Shown here piece after piece: positions 43,454 through 53,491 of a DNA stretch of 64,000 nucleotides. The DNA is taken from NCBI GenBank assembly GCA_020634515.1, contig JACKBL010000004.1, positions 496,001-560,000 on the forward strand, written 5' to 3'. Numbering within the stretch: the first letter of the stretch is position 1; the number at the start of each line of letters is the position of its first letter. Below the pieces are notes generated by a model. That model was not told the origin of the DNA. It did not search any database and worked only from the letters and a program-made list of their open reading frames with translations. Origin of the DNA: Ardenticatenales bacterium (GTDB lineage Bacteria > Chloroflexota > Anaerolineae > Promineifilales > Promineifilaceae). A program made the position numbers and the translations under genes.

Positions 43454-44470
43454 TTGCCGGCATTTTACACTCCCTACCTCCCCTACCGCACCGCCCCCAC
43501 GCACTTGCAACCCGCAGGGTTGCCCTACACCGACCGCGGCTTCACCGGCCAGAAGCACAACGACGACCTCGGCCTCATCTACTACAATGCGCGGTACTAC
43601 TTACCCGGCGTGGGGCGGTTTGTGAGCGCGGATACGATTGTGCCAGGTCCAGCTAATCCCCAATCCCTTAACCGCTACGCCTATGCCCTCAACAACCCCG
43701 TCCGGTACACAGACCCAAGCGGACACATAACCAATTGTGCCCTTTTGGGAGCAGAGGAAGACATCGCTGGATGCCAGGAAACAGCATCGTTCTGGAACAC
43801 GACGACATATCGAGGGAGCAATGCCATTGTTAGCTATCTGCCAGCCCCACCAGGTATCATTCCTGATGGTTGGCGCGTGATAGAAGCAAACTACCCAGAA
43901 TTGTTCCCCAACCACGCCAGCAACAATGCGCCTGCAAGTGTCTACATTTACTATAGCTTTGTGGCTGATGACGCGGAACAGCTTCTCGATTTCGAACTCG
44001 TCGCCCGCATGCTTATTCACGAGCTAGAGCGCGGTTTCCTTTACAATGACCCACTTTACGCAGCTGAGGTTAGCGAGTATTGGCCACAAGACCTGATAGC
44101 CCAGGCCTATGTCGTCGTCAACAAATCCCGCGTTAGGAATCAGACTATCCAGGAAATTGTCTGTTCCGATTACGTGGCTGACCCGATTCTTAATCCCCCT
44201 GCCTGGGGCAGGTCTGGAACGGTTGTGGAAAGAGCTTATGTTCTTGCTCTCGGAGTAGACCAGGGATGGCTTCGTGACACGTCATTCGGAGCGGATCAGT
44301 TTGGACACCAGGACAAGAATGACAGTTCTAATCCGTACGAACTCTACAAAGACCAAACCTATCTGGGTGACTTCGCCGCTGGAACGTGGTGGTATCCTAC
44401 TCTGGCCGCCAGTCGCATCATTTATCCCTTTGGCATAGTGTCGTCAGACCCAGGTCCTTATTGGAGATAA
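43454..44470 (+). CDS. RHS-repeat C-terminal fragment with toxin tip (SleB-like hints)
   Basis: 338 residues. The RHS core end is present (TDRGFTGQKHNDDLGLIYYNARYYLPGVGRFVSADTIVPG...NRYAYALNNPVRYTDPSGH), then a unique tip of ~240 residues. The tip contains IHELERGF and LIAQAYVVVNKSRVRNQTIQEIV, which faintly resembles cell-wall hydrolase (SleB type) helices. The upstream linker and YD repeats are absent, so it cannot be made as a full toxin; a TTG at the junction is the only start. The next gene is a lipoprotein, fitting immunity against an extracytoplasmic toxin. Confidence 0.72.
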   Translation: MPAFYTPYLPYRTAPTHLQPAGLPYTDRGFTGQKHNDDLGLIYYNARYYLPGVGRFVSADTIVPGPANPQSLNRYAYALNNPVRYTDPSGHITNCALLGAEEDIAGCQETASFWNTTTYRGSNAIVSYLPAPPGIIPDGWRVIEANYPELFPNHASNNAPASVYIYYSFVADDAEQLLDFELVARMLIHELERGFLYNDPLYAAEVSEYWPQDLIAQAYVVVNKSRVRNQTIQEIVCSDYVADPILNPPAWGRSGTVVERAYVLALGVDQGWLRDTSFGADQFGHQDKNDSSNPYELYKDQTYLGDFAAGTWWYPTLAASRIIYPFGIVSSDPGPYWR

Positions 44471-44594
44471 TAATATCACGGTCCTCACCAGCTTCCCGTC
44501 GATAAATGGGAATAGCGTAAACAGATTTCAGGCAGTTGGTCAGATTTCTCAATGCGCGCTCAAATCAAGGCAATGACGCCAAAGGGGTAATGAC

Positions 44595-45880
44595 ATGATT
44601 TATCGTTCATTTCATCTCCATTCAATTCTTGCCGGGTTGGTGCTTTTGTTAAGCGCCTGTTCCCCTTCTCTAGCAATTAATGCCAACGAAACATCACTCC
44701 AAACGACTGCGCCTGAATCGGCGGTTTCTTTCACGCCCACCATGTTGCCGCCGACACCAGAAGCAACTGTGATGCGCACACCCCAACCCACACGAACTGC
44801 CACAGCCTCTCCATCGCCCGAAATCATATACTCGCCCACATTCACGCCAACCTTGACGCCGACGGAAGAAATACCCATTATCCCACCACCTCCATTCACG
44901 GTTAGCATTGCCTTACAGGGATGGTTTGGGTCGCCAGCAGAAGTGAAGGTAGCCGTTTACGATCCGCTTACTGAGGGGATGACCACAATTATACTGTCTG
45001 AAACCGTAAGTAATTTGTCCTATGGTCCCCCACGGTGGTCTTCAGATAAAAAAAGCTGATGTTTGCCGTATTCAACGTCGCGGAAAATGCATCTGGATTC
45101 TGGGTTTCAGATCCTGGCAACACTAATATACACCAGATTGGTCCGAAGTACCCGCGAGAAATCAACTACGACCACGTTTCTGGAATAGTCGGGTTAGGGT
45201 GGTCATTCATGAGCGACTGGTTTGCTTATACCTATGTCCGTTCTCCTGTGGATAGGGAACTACTCTTGCTGGACATGTTATCTGGGAACAGCATCCAGAC
45301 AGGGGTCAACATGTATTGGGCCGTCTGGTCGCCGTATGACAACCGCCTGGCTTATATTACGATAGATAATGATGCCTTGTACATAGCCGCGCCGGAATCG
45401 TTTGACAAGCCACAGCGGTATGGTCATGAGGAGTATGTTGGTACGATGGCCTGGCATCCGACCGAAAATAAGATTCTGGTAGGCACGGGCGATAATTTCG
45501 TCATAAGCAGCCTAAACAAGTTATGGTCGCTGGACCTGGATACAGGTCAATGGCAGTTTGTTGGCTCATTTCCCTACCTGTCGCAGATGGCCTATTCACC
45601 TGATGGGGCGTTCATTGCTGTTTATGCCCAGCACGCGGCCAAAAAGCTGTCTACCGTAACGATCCTGCGCGCAGATTCAGGTGAAAGCATTGCCCAAATG
45701 GAGATGACAGACACATTTTTCCATCGCCTGGATTGGCTGGATGCGCAAACAGTTGCCCTCAGCACGCGCGACAACATACTGGTCTTTCCCGTCCAACAGC
45801 CCGAGAATGCGTATTGGGTCTTTGATGAGAACAGTCCGATTTATGCGTATTATGAGCACATTCAAATTGTCGATTGGTGA
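44595..45880 (+). pseudogene. Lipoprotein with beta-propeller, split by a shift in an A7 run
   Basis: The first frame (44595-45059) gives a lipobox signal (LVLLLSACSP) and a Pro/Thr linker, ending RWSSDKKS. The second frame (45059-45880) begins MFAVFNVAENASG and carries TolB/WD-like repeats (MAYSPDGAFIAVY, MAWHPTENKILVG). GATAAAAAAAGCTG lies at the join: one more A would give RWSSDKKKLMFAVF, a perfect propeller blade. So this is one gene with a one-base deletion, polymerase slippage at A7, or a sequencing error. Position after an RHS tip suggests immunity or an accessory role. Confidence 0.72.
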
Positions 45881-46004
45881 GGAAGGACTTTCTTTACAAG
45901 AAGCTATGAGGGGTTTGCCTGGTACTAAGTCTGTTTTCGACAGGTAAACCTGACAACAGGCAACATTAAATCAGACGCCGAATCGGTTAACAATTGGTAT
46001 CTAT

Positions 46005-47195
46005 TCAGGTGTGAGTTGAGGCATGAGGACATTACCGTCAAACAGAGACCCCAATGCTTCCCACACATTCAAACCTTGTTTGCGAATTCACTACCGTACA
46101 TTTTTAATGTAAACCAATGGGCATCTGAAAAGCTACCGGAATAGGCAAGGATTCATTGAGGAAATGGTCCAACAAGTCAAGACCCAGTTGAAACAAACTC
46201 AAATCACACCGGTCTGTCCGATGGATGATTGCTACCCATTCGTCTCGTTTGGCGATTGCCCCCAGATAAATGACCCAAATGTAAGCCAGACAAGCAGCTA
46301 TCAGCAAACGGGCCATACGCTTTGGCTCAGAGACATGACTCTTGTGCAAATGGAAGCCACGACTTTTCTGGTCGGAAAAGAAGGTTTCAATCCGAAAGCG
46401 CTTCCCATACCAGTAACACGCTTCCTCGGCCAACTCCATATTGGAGACCAGGTAAATTGGCTCTTTGGCGTCTTTGCGCCACCAGGCCACGACCAGAACC
46501 GGGCCATATTTATCTTGTGTGACCATGACATCCGGCAAGGACAGGCAATCGCCCGGTTGCAGATGAATCTCATCCAGGGCGAATTCGTCGCCAGCATCGT
46601 CTATCAAGCGATTCTTGGCCGTGCGGCAAACATATTGCCATCCATTGCGGGCGATTTCTGCTTGCAACTGGTTGCCATCAAACTCGCCATCTCCCAGAAA
46701 GATGACATCGCTACCCTCCGGCAACAGCGGTTTGACTGTTTGTATCAGTTGGCAGTGCGTTTCCTCAGGGAAATGCTCTTTGCTTCCCCGGACAACGACC
46801 CAGGCCAGCGGCAAGGCACGCTTTTGATAGATGACGCTGACCATCAGCGCCAGGCAATTCCGGCCCACTTCACTCCCGTCCATGGCCAACACCAGTGGCC
46901 CACAGGTAGCCAGACCAGCCAGCAACGCTTCCAGAAAGGGGGTGAAATAGGTTTGAGCATCAATGTCGTCATTTTGCAGATAACGGCTGAAGCGTTTGAT
47001 GCGGCTTTCTGTTTTGCTTTGGTCTGGCGCTTTCTTGGCCATTGCTTTCAATTGACTTTTCCCACTGCGAACGATGCCGCTGATCATGCCGGCCAATGTG
47101 TTCATATGTCTGGCTTGACGACCAGTCATTCGCTTTGGATAAATTTGCCTCAAACTCTTACTTATGCGACGATAGACGTGGTGATTATCACCTGA
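46005..47195 (-). mobile_element. IS4-like element (ends approximate)
   Basis: The transposase gene is bounded by TCAGGTGTGA on the left and, reversed, TCAGGTGATAA on the right, taken as short inverted repeats. To the right, RHS sequence starts at once (AACTTCCTCGCCGGGCAAG), so the element has cut an RHS gene. No target duplication is seen. Confidence 0.65.
46104..47129 (-). CDS. IS4-family transposase
   Basis: About 341 residues from the ATG at 47129 (the frame is open further upstream into the IS end). Motifs: LVLAMDGSEVGRNCLALMV (first Asp), VIFLGDGEFDGNQL (second Asp) and WYGKRFRIETFFSDQKSRGFHLHK, the Y-(2)-R-(3)-E-(6)-K signature of IS4. All catalytic residues are present. Confidence 0.88.
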   Translation of the reverse strand: MTGRQARHMNTLAGMISGIVRSGKSQLKAMAKKAPDQSKTESRIKRFSRYLQNDDIDAQTYFTPFLEALLAGLATCGPLVLAMDGSEVGRNCLALMVSVIYQKRALPLAWVVVRGSKEHFPEETHCQLIQTVKPLLPEGSDVIFLGDGEFDGNQLQAEIARNGWQYVCRTAKNRLIDDAGDEFALDEIHLQPGDCLSLPDVMVTQDKYGPVLVVAWWRKDAKEPIYLVSNMELAEEACYWYGKRFRIETFFSDQKSRGFHLHKSHVSEPKRMARLLIAACLAYIWVIYLGAIAKRDEWVAIIHRTDRCDLSLFQLGLDLLDHFLNESLPIPVAFQMPIGLH

Positions 47196-47196
47196 G

Positions 47197-48213
47197 AACT
47201 TCCTCGCCGGGCAAGCCGTCGCCATACGGCAAGTCATCCCCGGCGAGAGCAACAACCTGCTGCACCTGCACACCGACCATTTGGGCAGCAACAGCGTCAT
47301 GAATTATAACAATAGCGGGGGCATGGTCGGCGGCAGCCGGGCCCGCTACCTCCCCTTCGGCAGCTACCGCACCGCCCCCACGCACTTGCAACCCGCAGGG
47401 TTGCCCTACACCGACCGCGGCTTCACCGGTCAAAAACACAACGATGACGTTGGACTCATTTATTACAACGCTCGCTACTATCTGCCGGGCATCGGTCGGT
47501 TTGTGAGCGCGGATACTTTCGTGCCAGATGCCACAAATCCCCAATCCCATAACCGCTTCAGCTATACGTACAATAACCCGATTAAATACACGGATCCAAG
47601 TGGGCATTGTGTATTTGTCCCCCCGTTTGACACAATAGCTTGTATTGCGCTACTGACACTTACATTAACGGGTGATACACCTTTACCCCCTCCCAATTAC
47701 CCAGTCAATGCTCCGGGTCCAGGAGTATGTAGTTTGTCACTACCTAACTGTTTCGGTGATATAGTTTATCTGAAAGATTTTTCGGGATATGGTGAGGACA
47801 ACCCGATACCAATTGCAGAATTTGAAGAATTCGCAGATAAAGTTGCTGAAGATTTGTATACACACGATCTTACCTGGCCAGGGTATCTGTCTGACCGGGG
47901 AACATACGATACGCCATTTTGCAATGGCGGCGAATCAGAGCGACGTACCGGTGATTCTGATGCGCCAAATGGGCTATGGCCTGCCAATCAACAAGTATGT
48001 ATTGAAACCATCGGCTGTTCAGGGCGCTCCGAAGTAAACTACATTGCTCAAGGGATGTGGGGAGCGGCCACAGGGGAACCTCTGCCTATCTCGGAAGCAA
48101 TCGTTCGACTGTGGAAAGGATGGGAATATGGGGAAAAACCATCAGAGGATACACTATTCTGGCTTCAATATGGGTATGACTATTATCTGCACTGGCGGGA
48201 AGAACAGGAGTAG
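47197..48213 (+). CDS. RHS-repeat C-terminal fragment with toxin tip
   Basis: The frame is open from the IS4 end: NFLAGQAVAIRQVIPGESNN, LLHLHTDHLGSNSVM, then the RHS core to YTDPSGH and a ~210-residue AT-richer tip. The tip ends EVNYIAQGMWGAATGEPLP...WLQYGYDYYLHW. I do not recognise the fold. The first in-frame start is a TTG at 47281; the 5' part was removed by the IS4 element. A lipoprotein gene follows 20 bases later. Confidence 0.7.
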   Translation, partial: NFLAGQAVAIRQVIPGESNNLLHLHTDHLGSNSVMNYNNSGGMVGGSRARYLPFGSYRTAPTHLQPAGLPYTDRGFTGQKHNDDVGLIYYNARYYLPGIGRFVSADTFVPDATNPQSHNRFSYTYNNPIKYTDPSGHCVFVPPFDTIACIALLTLTLTGDTPLPPPNYPVNAPGPGVCSLSLPNCFGDIVYLKDFSGYGEDNPIPIAEFEEFADKVAEDLYTHDLTWPGYLSDRGTYDTPFCNGGESERRTGDSDAPNGLWPANQQVCIETIGCSGRSEVNYIAQGMWGAATGEPLPISEAIVRLWKGWEYGEKPSEDTLFWLQYGYDYYLHWREEQE

Positions 48214-48233
48214 CAAACACCAGTACACTAAGG

Positions 48234-48890
48234 ATGAGTGATATGCTTCACTGTTTAGAGGAAGTGTTTTCGTTTTCCCACAAGCGGGATCAGTGGTATC
48301 GATTAGTTTTTTTGTTTGCCTTGCTTTCAGTCACCTATTTAGTGTCAGGCTGCCGGTCAACAACATCTCAGGAACTCTATGAAAATGCTAAATTTGGCGT
48401 ACGCTTGGAGAAACCTGGCAACTGGCGCCTATCATTGAATGAGCGCAGTGGTTCAATTGTATTGGAACCTGAAAGCGGGAATGGGCTTAAGGATTCGGCT
48501 CGCATTGAAATCTACGGGTACGCTTGTGTTCCTACGTTGTCCCATAATACCAATGAAACCTTAGAGTCAAATATAGAGAGGATACGTACGTTATACAACT
48601 TGGACTCAGTCACAATCATTCAACCGCCAATTCAAGTCGAAACCGGAGACAATGAAATCACCAAAGCCACCATCAGGATACCAACGATGTCACTATCAGA
48701 AGACTCAGCTAAAAACCAAGTAGGAGATCGGGGTCCAGACATATTTCAAACAATCGATATGGTTGCCATAAGAGATAGGAATAATCATTCCATAATGGTG
48801 TACCTTTATAAAGGTAATAGTGAAGAACTAAACGCTGAAGCGGAAGCGATTGCTGACAGCATTCAATTAACCTGTGCGGCTACCCCCTAA
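48234..48890 (+). CDS. Lipoprotein, putative immunity protein
   Basis: 218 residues. The hydrophobic stretch LVFLFALLSVTYLVSGC is a lipoprotein signal; the mature part (FGVRLEKPGNWRLSL, SIVLEPESG, AIADSIQL) resembles small PsbP/DcrB-like domains, also seen in the lipoprotein at 51066. Location 20 bases after an RHS tip is the main ground for the immunity call. A cell-surface or periplasm-facing lipoprotein implies that the toxin acts outside the cytoplasm. Confidence 0.6.
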   Translation: MSDMLHCLEEVFSFSHKRDQWYRLVFLFALLSVTYLVSGCRSTTSQELYENAKFGVRLEKPGNWRLSLNERSGSIVLEPESGNGLKDSARIEIYGYACVPTLSHNTNETLESNIERIRTLYNLDSVTIIQPPIQVETGDNEITKATIRIPTMSLSEDSAKNQVGDRGPDIFQTIDMVAIRDRNNHSIMVYLYKGNSEELNAEAEAIADSIQLTCAATP

Positions 48891-49209
48891 GTTTTGCCAT
48901 CTGTCGTGTTCTTTCTTTTGGCATTGCCCAAATGTTAAGCCCTGGGGTCTACGAACAAGTTGCTGATTGACTGACAGAGTCAATTACCACCCCCAAAGGG
49001 GGTGGCTTGAAATAATGCACCTAGAAGGTGCGATGGTGCTTACCCTATTGTGTCAATATAGGGTGGCTTTGGTCTTCGCTAACCGGGAACGTTAAACAGG
49101 CTTCAGACCGCAACAATCTGAAGCGATGAACGTTAACAAAATGGCTTAAATAGCGAGCAAATAGCCTAAAATTGGGTCAAGGTGTCGTTTTTGTTGCCGA
49201 CGAACGGCA
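48891..49209. other. Gap with IS remnants
   Basis: It has no gene. It contains CCACCCCC-AAA-GGGGGTGG (48987-49005), a hairpin of the sort found near IS200/IS605 ends, and TGTGTCAATATAG at 49049, identical to the left end of the IS3 element at 41359 but with no partner end nearby. The gap looks like scar tissue of past insertions. Confidence 0.5.
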
Positions 49210-51051
49210 ATGCCTGTTTTTGATGATCTAAAAGAGCCACTCACTCCACATATTCGTTGCGACGGCCTGCCTCCGCAAGGCATCACCATCCCCACCGCGG
49301 AGACCAGCACCACCGCCCCCTGGCTCAACCTCATCCCCGGCGGCAGCTACAGTTGGAACGTGAAAGCGTGCTACACCCTCACCTGCGGCGACAGCAGCGA
49401 CTGGTCCGCCCCCTTCACCTTCTCCTACCTCTACCAACCCACCGCCACCCCGCCCGCCCCCACCGCCACCCCCACACCCGGTGGCGGCACCATCGCCCCC
49501 ACCCCCACCCCCTACGAATGCCCCACCGCCCTGCAAGAGCCGCCCGACGGCTCCACGCAGAGCGAACCACCCACCCTCATGTGGGCAGACCCCTGCGCTC
49601 CCGGCGGCGACGTCCTCACCGCCGGCTGGCACCAGGTGGAGATAACGGGACAGAACCAATCCCCCATCATCCTCATCGTCGCCGCCGAAAGCTACGACAC
49701 CGGCTGGCTGCTCCTCCTCCCCGACAGCTACACCTGGCGCGTCCGTGCCTGTCAGGACGAAGACTGCGTCCAGGCCGGCTCCTGGCCCGAAGCGTGGACC
49801 TTCACCTACGACGACCCCGTCCCCACCCCCACCCCACAAAACCCACAAGGCCACGGCGACGACGGCGGCATCCAGAGCGGCTACACCATCGTCCAACGCA
49901 GCGTCTACTTCCTCGCCGGGCAGGCCGTCGCCATACGGCAAGTAGTCGAGGGCGGTACAAATAGCCTGCTGCACCTACACACGGACCATTTAGGCAGCAA
50001 CAGCGTCATGAGTTATAACAATGGCGGGGGCATGGTCGGCGGCAGCCGCACCCGCTACCTCCCCTTCGGCGCCTACCGCACCGCCCCCAGCCAAACCTTT
50101 ACAGACCGCGGCTACACCGGCCAGCAACACAACGACGACCTCGGCCTCATTTATTACAACGCCCGCTACTACCTGCCCAGCGTGGGGCGGTTCCTGAGCG
50201 CGGATACGATTGTACCGGATGCCGGCAATCCCCAATCCTTCAATCACTATTCATATGTTTACAACAATCCGCTTATATTTGTTGATCCTTCCGGGCATTT
50301 TACACAAGAAGCTATATGGGACTATGTGTATGACAGCTTGTGTAGCGGCATAGATAGTTGTACTGAAACAGTCATCAACGCCTGGCAAGCTGATGAATTT
50401 TGGTGGGCAATGTTGTTAGCAGTGGAGGCGGGAGACACTGTGTATGGTTATCTGAATTGGGACTGGGGATATACTTCGCTTTCTTTTGCTTTCTATTATC
50501 AATTCGTTGGTAGAGGAAACACGAGCTTAGATGGCCTGTCTGGATTTTTGCCAGGAGTTAATAGTATGACCCCAAGCCTTATTAATCTTTTTACAGGTCG
50601 GAGGAAGGGATCTTTAGGTTCTTCTTATTCATTTGATTGGCACGGAGTGTTCAGAGGAAAAGGGGTTTCTGCGACACCTGTGTTCTTACATCCGAACAAG
50701 ACGAAATTATCCGCATCGAGGAGGCAAATGTATCAGCCAGGCTCTGGATATGTAAATGACCCAACTGCGGGCGACTACTACACAAGCGCCGGATTGGCTG
50801 TGTTGGGTGAAGGAATAGAACAGACTGTATGTGATGCCATCCCCGTTCCAGGTTGCAGCTTTATCTGGAATGGCTTCCTAGCATATGAGGAAACCAGGCT
50901 TGGAGGTTACCTTCCAGAACCAGATTTCGTAGTCCGTAATGGGCCAGTTTTCTATTACTATATGTTCCGTGGAGATGGCTATCTTCCCAGCGATTTTTCG
51001 GGAGCAGTTGGTGAGGGTTTCCTTACTGTCTATTACTCAGTTCAGCAATAG
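49210..51051 (+). CDS. RHS-repeat fragment with beta-sandwich linker and toxin tip (longest copy)
   Basis: 613 residues. The N-terminal ~240 residues hold two fibronectin-like beta segments (SYSWNVKACYTLTCGDSSDWSAPF; DSYTWRVRACQDEDCVQAGSWPEAW) joined by PT-rich linkers. Then come GYTIVQRSVYFLAGQAVAIRQV, the RHS core (TDHLGSNSVMSYNNGGGMVGGSRTRYLPFG ... LSADTIVPDAG ... FVDPSGH) and a ~300-residue tip of unknown fold. The ATG lies downstream of IS scars, so the large YD-repeat part is missing. This copy defines the shared linker found in the others. The lipoprotein gene after it is the likely immunity gene. Confidence 0.72.
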   Translation: MPVFDDLKEPLTPHIRCDGLPPQGITIPTAETSTTAPWLNLIPGGSYSWNVKACYTLTCGDSSDWSAPFTFSYLYQPTATPPAPTATPTPGGGTIAPTPTPYECPTALQEPPDGSTQSEPPTLMWADPCAPGGDVLTAGWHQVEITGQNQSPIILIVAAESYDTGWLLLLPDSYTWRVRACQDEDCVQAGSWPEAWTFTYDDPVPTPTPQNPQGHGDDGGIQSGYTIVQRSVYFLAGQAVAIRQVVEGGTNSLLHLHTDHLGSNSVMSYNNGGGMVGGSRTRYLPFGAYRTAPSQTFTDRGYTGQQHNDDLGLIYYNARYYLPSVGRFLSADTIVPDAGNPQSFNHYSYVYNNPLIFVDPSGHFTQEAIWDYVYDSLCSGIDSCTETVINAWQADEFWWAMLLAVEAGDTVYGYLNWDWGYTSLSFAFYYQFVGRGNTSLDGLSGFLPGVNSMTPSLINLFTGRRKGSLGSSYSFDWHGVFRGKGVSATPVFLHPNKTKLSASRRQMYQPGSGYVNDPTAGDYYTSAGLAVLGEGIEQTVCDAIPVPGCSFIWNGFLAYEETRLGGYLPEPDFVVRNGPVFYYYMFRGDGYLPSDFSGAVGEGFLTVYYSVQQ

Positions 51052-51065
51052 GATGCGTTATTGTC

Positions 51066-51710
51066 ATGAGGACGAACATGAAACATTCTAACCAAGTCGT
51101 GAAGAGGGTTTCCTTCAGTGCCAGAAGGTTTGCCGGCAATTCCTTTCCTAAACGGCGTCTTTGTTTCATAGTAGTTGCTTTCTTTTGTACAGTGGGCTGT
51201 ACTAGCGCGTCTGCAACTTCAATCTATACCGATGAAGTGTACGGTTTCTCATTTGAATATCCGCGTTATTGGCGACCCGTACAGCTTTCCGAGAACTACC
51301 TTAGACTACAGCGGGGTCAGACAGGTATGGTGGAAGCAGAAATTAGATTCTTTAGTGTGAAGCAGCCACCTGAACAGGCTGTTTTGGTGTTCTTAACCGA
51401 GTTCCTCCAGTCGCTCAGTAATGATATGGAATTTCGAGAGGATAAGGTCATTATCATTCGACAACCTGATATCGCTATCCATCACCATGGCTATACAGCA
51501 GCAGCAGCTCAGATCCAGACTGACGTGTGGTTGGAATTCCCAATTGGCAAAGATGGGAAAAGGATATTGAGGCGCGATTTGATCGACGTTTTGGCAGTCA
51601 AGAACAAGGGACTTGTTGTCGTGATTTACATATTTCGCTATCCAGATGCAAATGAGCAGTATACAGAGGAACAGGAGGCTATTGTGAACAGTTTCACTTT
51701 TGCGCCATAG
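51066..51710 (+). CDS. Lipoprotein, putative immunity protein (PsbP/DcrB-like)
   Basis: 214 residues. The signal CFIVVAFFCTVGC ends in a lipobox; the mature part starts DEVYGFSFEYPRYWRPVQL and ends EEQEAIVNSFTF, a pattern of small PsbP/DcrB-like lipoproteins. It lies 14 bases after the stop of the preceding RHS tip and is lower in GC, as expected for an immunity partner that travels with the tip. Confidence 0.62.
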   Translation: MRTNMKHSNQVVKRVSFSARRFAGNSFPKRRLCFIVVAFFCTVGCTSASATSIYTDEVYGFSFEYPRYWRPVQLSENYLRLQRGQTGMVEAEIRFFSVKQPPEQAVLVFLTEFLQSLSNDMEFREDKVIIIRQPDIAIHHHGYTAAAAQIQTDVWLEFPIGKDGKRILRRDLIDVLAVKNKGLVVVIYIFRYPDANEQYTEEQEAIVNSFTFAP

Positions 51711-51823
51711 TTCTCCGTGTTCGCAATGGAAAATGGTGTCAACTTGGAGAATAAGGTGATCCCCATTGTCGAGACCACGGAACGATAAAGTTAAGGTGGG
51801 TCATCGGGTCGCAGAATTGGTAC

Positions 51824-53164
51824 GCTACCCTCATCGTCGCCGCCGAGCATCTCGACACCGGCTGGCTGCTCCTCCTCCCCGACAGCTACACCTGGCGCGC
51901 CCGCTCCTGCGCGGACGAAGACTGCATCCAGGCCAGCCCCTGGCCCGAAGCGTGGTCTTTCACCTACGAAGACGCCGCCCCCCCGACGCCACAAAGCCCA
52001 CAAGCGCCCGGCGGCATCCACAGCGGCTACACCATCACCCAACGCAGCACCTACTTCCTCGCCGGGCAAGCCGTCGCCATACGGCAAGTAGTCGAGGGCG
52101 GTACAAATAGCCTGCTGCACCTACACACGGACCATTTAGGCAGCAACAGCGTCATGAGTTATAACAATGGCGGGGGCATGGTCGGCGGCAGCCGCACCCG
52201 CTACCTCCCCTTCGGCGCCTACCGCACCGCCCCCACCCAAACCTATACCGACCTGGGCTACACCAGCCAGAAGCACAATGACGACCTCGGCCTCATCTAC
52301 TACAATGCGCGGTATTATGTCCCTGGTATCGCCCGCTTTGCCAGCGCGGATACGATTGTGCCGGATGCTTCCAATCCTCAATCCTTCAACAGATACGTCT
52401 ATGGGCTGAATAACCCGCTTCGCTATACAGACCCTACAGGACATCTCTCAGAAGATGAGATAAAGGATTATTTTGGATACGAAGCGGATGAAAACATGAC
52501 ATTGAGAGACAGAATGATAGAGGCTGGGTGGCAAGATTTTCTTGTTGATTGGTTGTTAAATCCGGATACACATTTTGGTGATGTATTTACCTATGAGAAC
52601 AGTTCCGGCGGTTTTGGCGAAGCGATGCTTGCCTTGTTTGAAACGCAATCTGTAGGTTCTGGAGTCTATGAGGGTGGTTTTTATGGCGTTGGGCGATCAC
52701 GAGTAGGCCAGCGAGTCCATAGAAGCTCCGTACATTCGCTGAATGATGACACACCACAAGCTGTTTCATTGGAACAAGCTTTTGCAGAAAACTTTGACGC
52801 CCTACCCAGAAAAACTGGTTCAGACAGCAGAAACTACTATGATCCGGTAATGTACACCGATCTAAATTCAGCAAAATGGAGTTATTTAGGGACAGGATTT
52901 GCAGTTACGGGTGCGGTCGCAACAGGCGCTGTAATTGTTGCGGCCTGTGCATCAAATCCGGCCGGTTGGATTGCTTGTGGGGGAGCTGCTCTAACTACCG
53001 GATGGGGAGGGATTTCTGCAACAGCTACCTTTTTGGGTACGGCTACAACTTTGATAACCCCACCGGATCCAACGCAGTACCCATTACTTCAAATCCCAGT
53101 CATTTATGGGAACGCTCCCATTTCTTGGGGTTGGGGGCAACCTTCAGGATATTATGATCGGTGA
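51824..53164 (+). CDS. RHS-repeat fragment with hydrophobic toxin tip, no start codon
   Basis: The frame is open from 51755 and homologous to the linker from ATLIVAAEHLDTGWLLLLP on; the first possible start is an ATG inside the core at 52154. It follows linker, RHS core (YNARYYVPGIARFASADTIVPDAS...RYTDPTGH) and a ~240-residue tip. The tip has two hydrophobic glycine/alanine-rich segments (FAVTGAVATGAVIVAAC and GWIACGGAALTTGW), suggesting insertion in membranes. It lacks any upstream gene body. A membrane protein with three helices overlaps its end. Confidence 0.68.
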   Translation, partial: ATLIVAAEHLDTGWLLLLPDSYTWRARSCADEDCIQASPWPEAWSFTYEDAAPPTPQSPQAPGGIHSGYTITQRSTYFLAGQAVAIRQVVEGGTNSLLHLHTDHLGSNSVMSYNNGGGMVGGSRTRYLPFGAYRTAPTQTYTDLGYTSQKHNDDLGLIYYNARYYVPGIARFASADTIVPDASNPQSFNRYVYGLNNPLRYTDPTGHLSEDEIKDYFGYEADENMTLRDRMIEAGWQDFLVDWLLNPDTHFGDVFTYENSSGGFGEAMLALFETQSVGSGVYEGGFYGVGRSRVGQRVHRSSVHSLNDDTPQAVSLEQAFAENFDALPRKTGSDSRNYYDPVMYTDLNSAKWSYLGTGFAVTGAVATGAVIVAACASNPAGWIACGGAALTTGWGGISATATFLGTATTLITPPDPTQYPLLQIPVIYGNAPISWGWGQPSGYYDR

Positions 53165-53181
53165 AGGAGACAAAACAAACA

Positions 53182-53487
53182 ATGGCTGAAGATATTTTCC
53201 GAGGAATAGGATGGGGTTTGTTTGTAGCAATCTCCTGGTATATTCCGCTAAAAGCGTATACAGAGAAGACAACGCTAAGAACAGAACTTGTTGAGAGCAA
53301 ATGGCCTCCCCTATTAATATCTTATGTTGTGTGGTATGTGCCTGTTCTAATTTTATTGCTTGGCGCTATCTTGTTTGATAACTTTGCGGGTTGCTCAAGT
53401 GTAACAATAGTGGCAATATTGTGGGCTTATACTGGTCACAAATGGATACAAAATCAATCTTCGGACGATAATTCCAGCACGCATTAG
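53182..53487 (+). CDS. Small membrane protein, putative immunity protein
   Basis: About 101 residues with three helices (GLFVAISWYIPLKAY, LLISYVVWYVPVLILLLGAILF, VTIVAILWAYTGHKW). The ATG has AAGGAG eleven bases upstream; a GTG at 53161 overlapping the RHS stop is an alternative. It is a paralogue of the protein at 43145. A membrane-embedded immunity protein fits the hydrophobic, possibly pore-forming tip of the preceding gene. Confidence 0.62.
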   Translation: MAEDIFRGIGWGLFVAISWYIPLKAYTEKTTLRTELVESKWPPLLISYVVWYVPVLILLLGAILFDNFAGCSSVTIVAILWAYTGHKWIQNQSSDDNSSTH

Positions 53488-53491
53488 AGTA

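Noticed and set aside
48987..49005. Complete IS200/IS605 element
   Set aside because: Only a single hairpin is present; no tnpA or tnpB gene and no second end.
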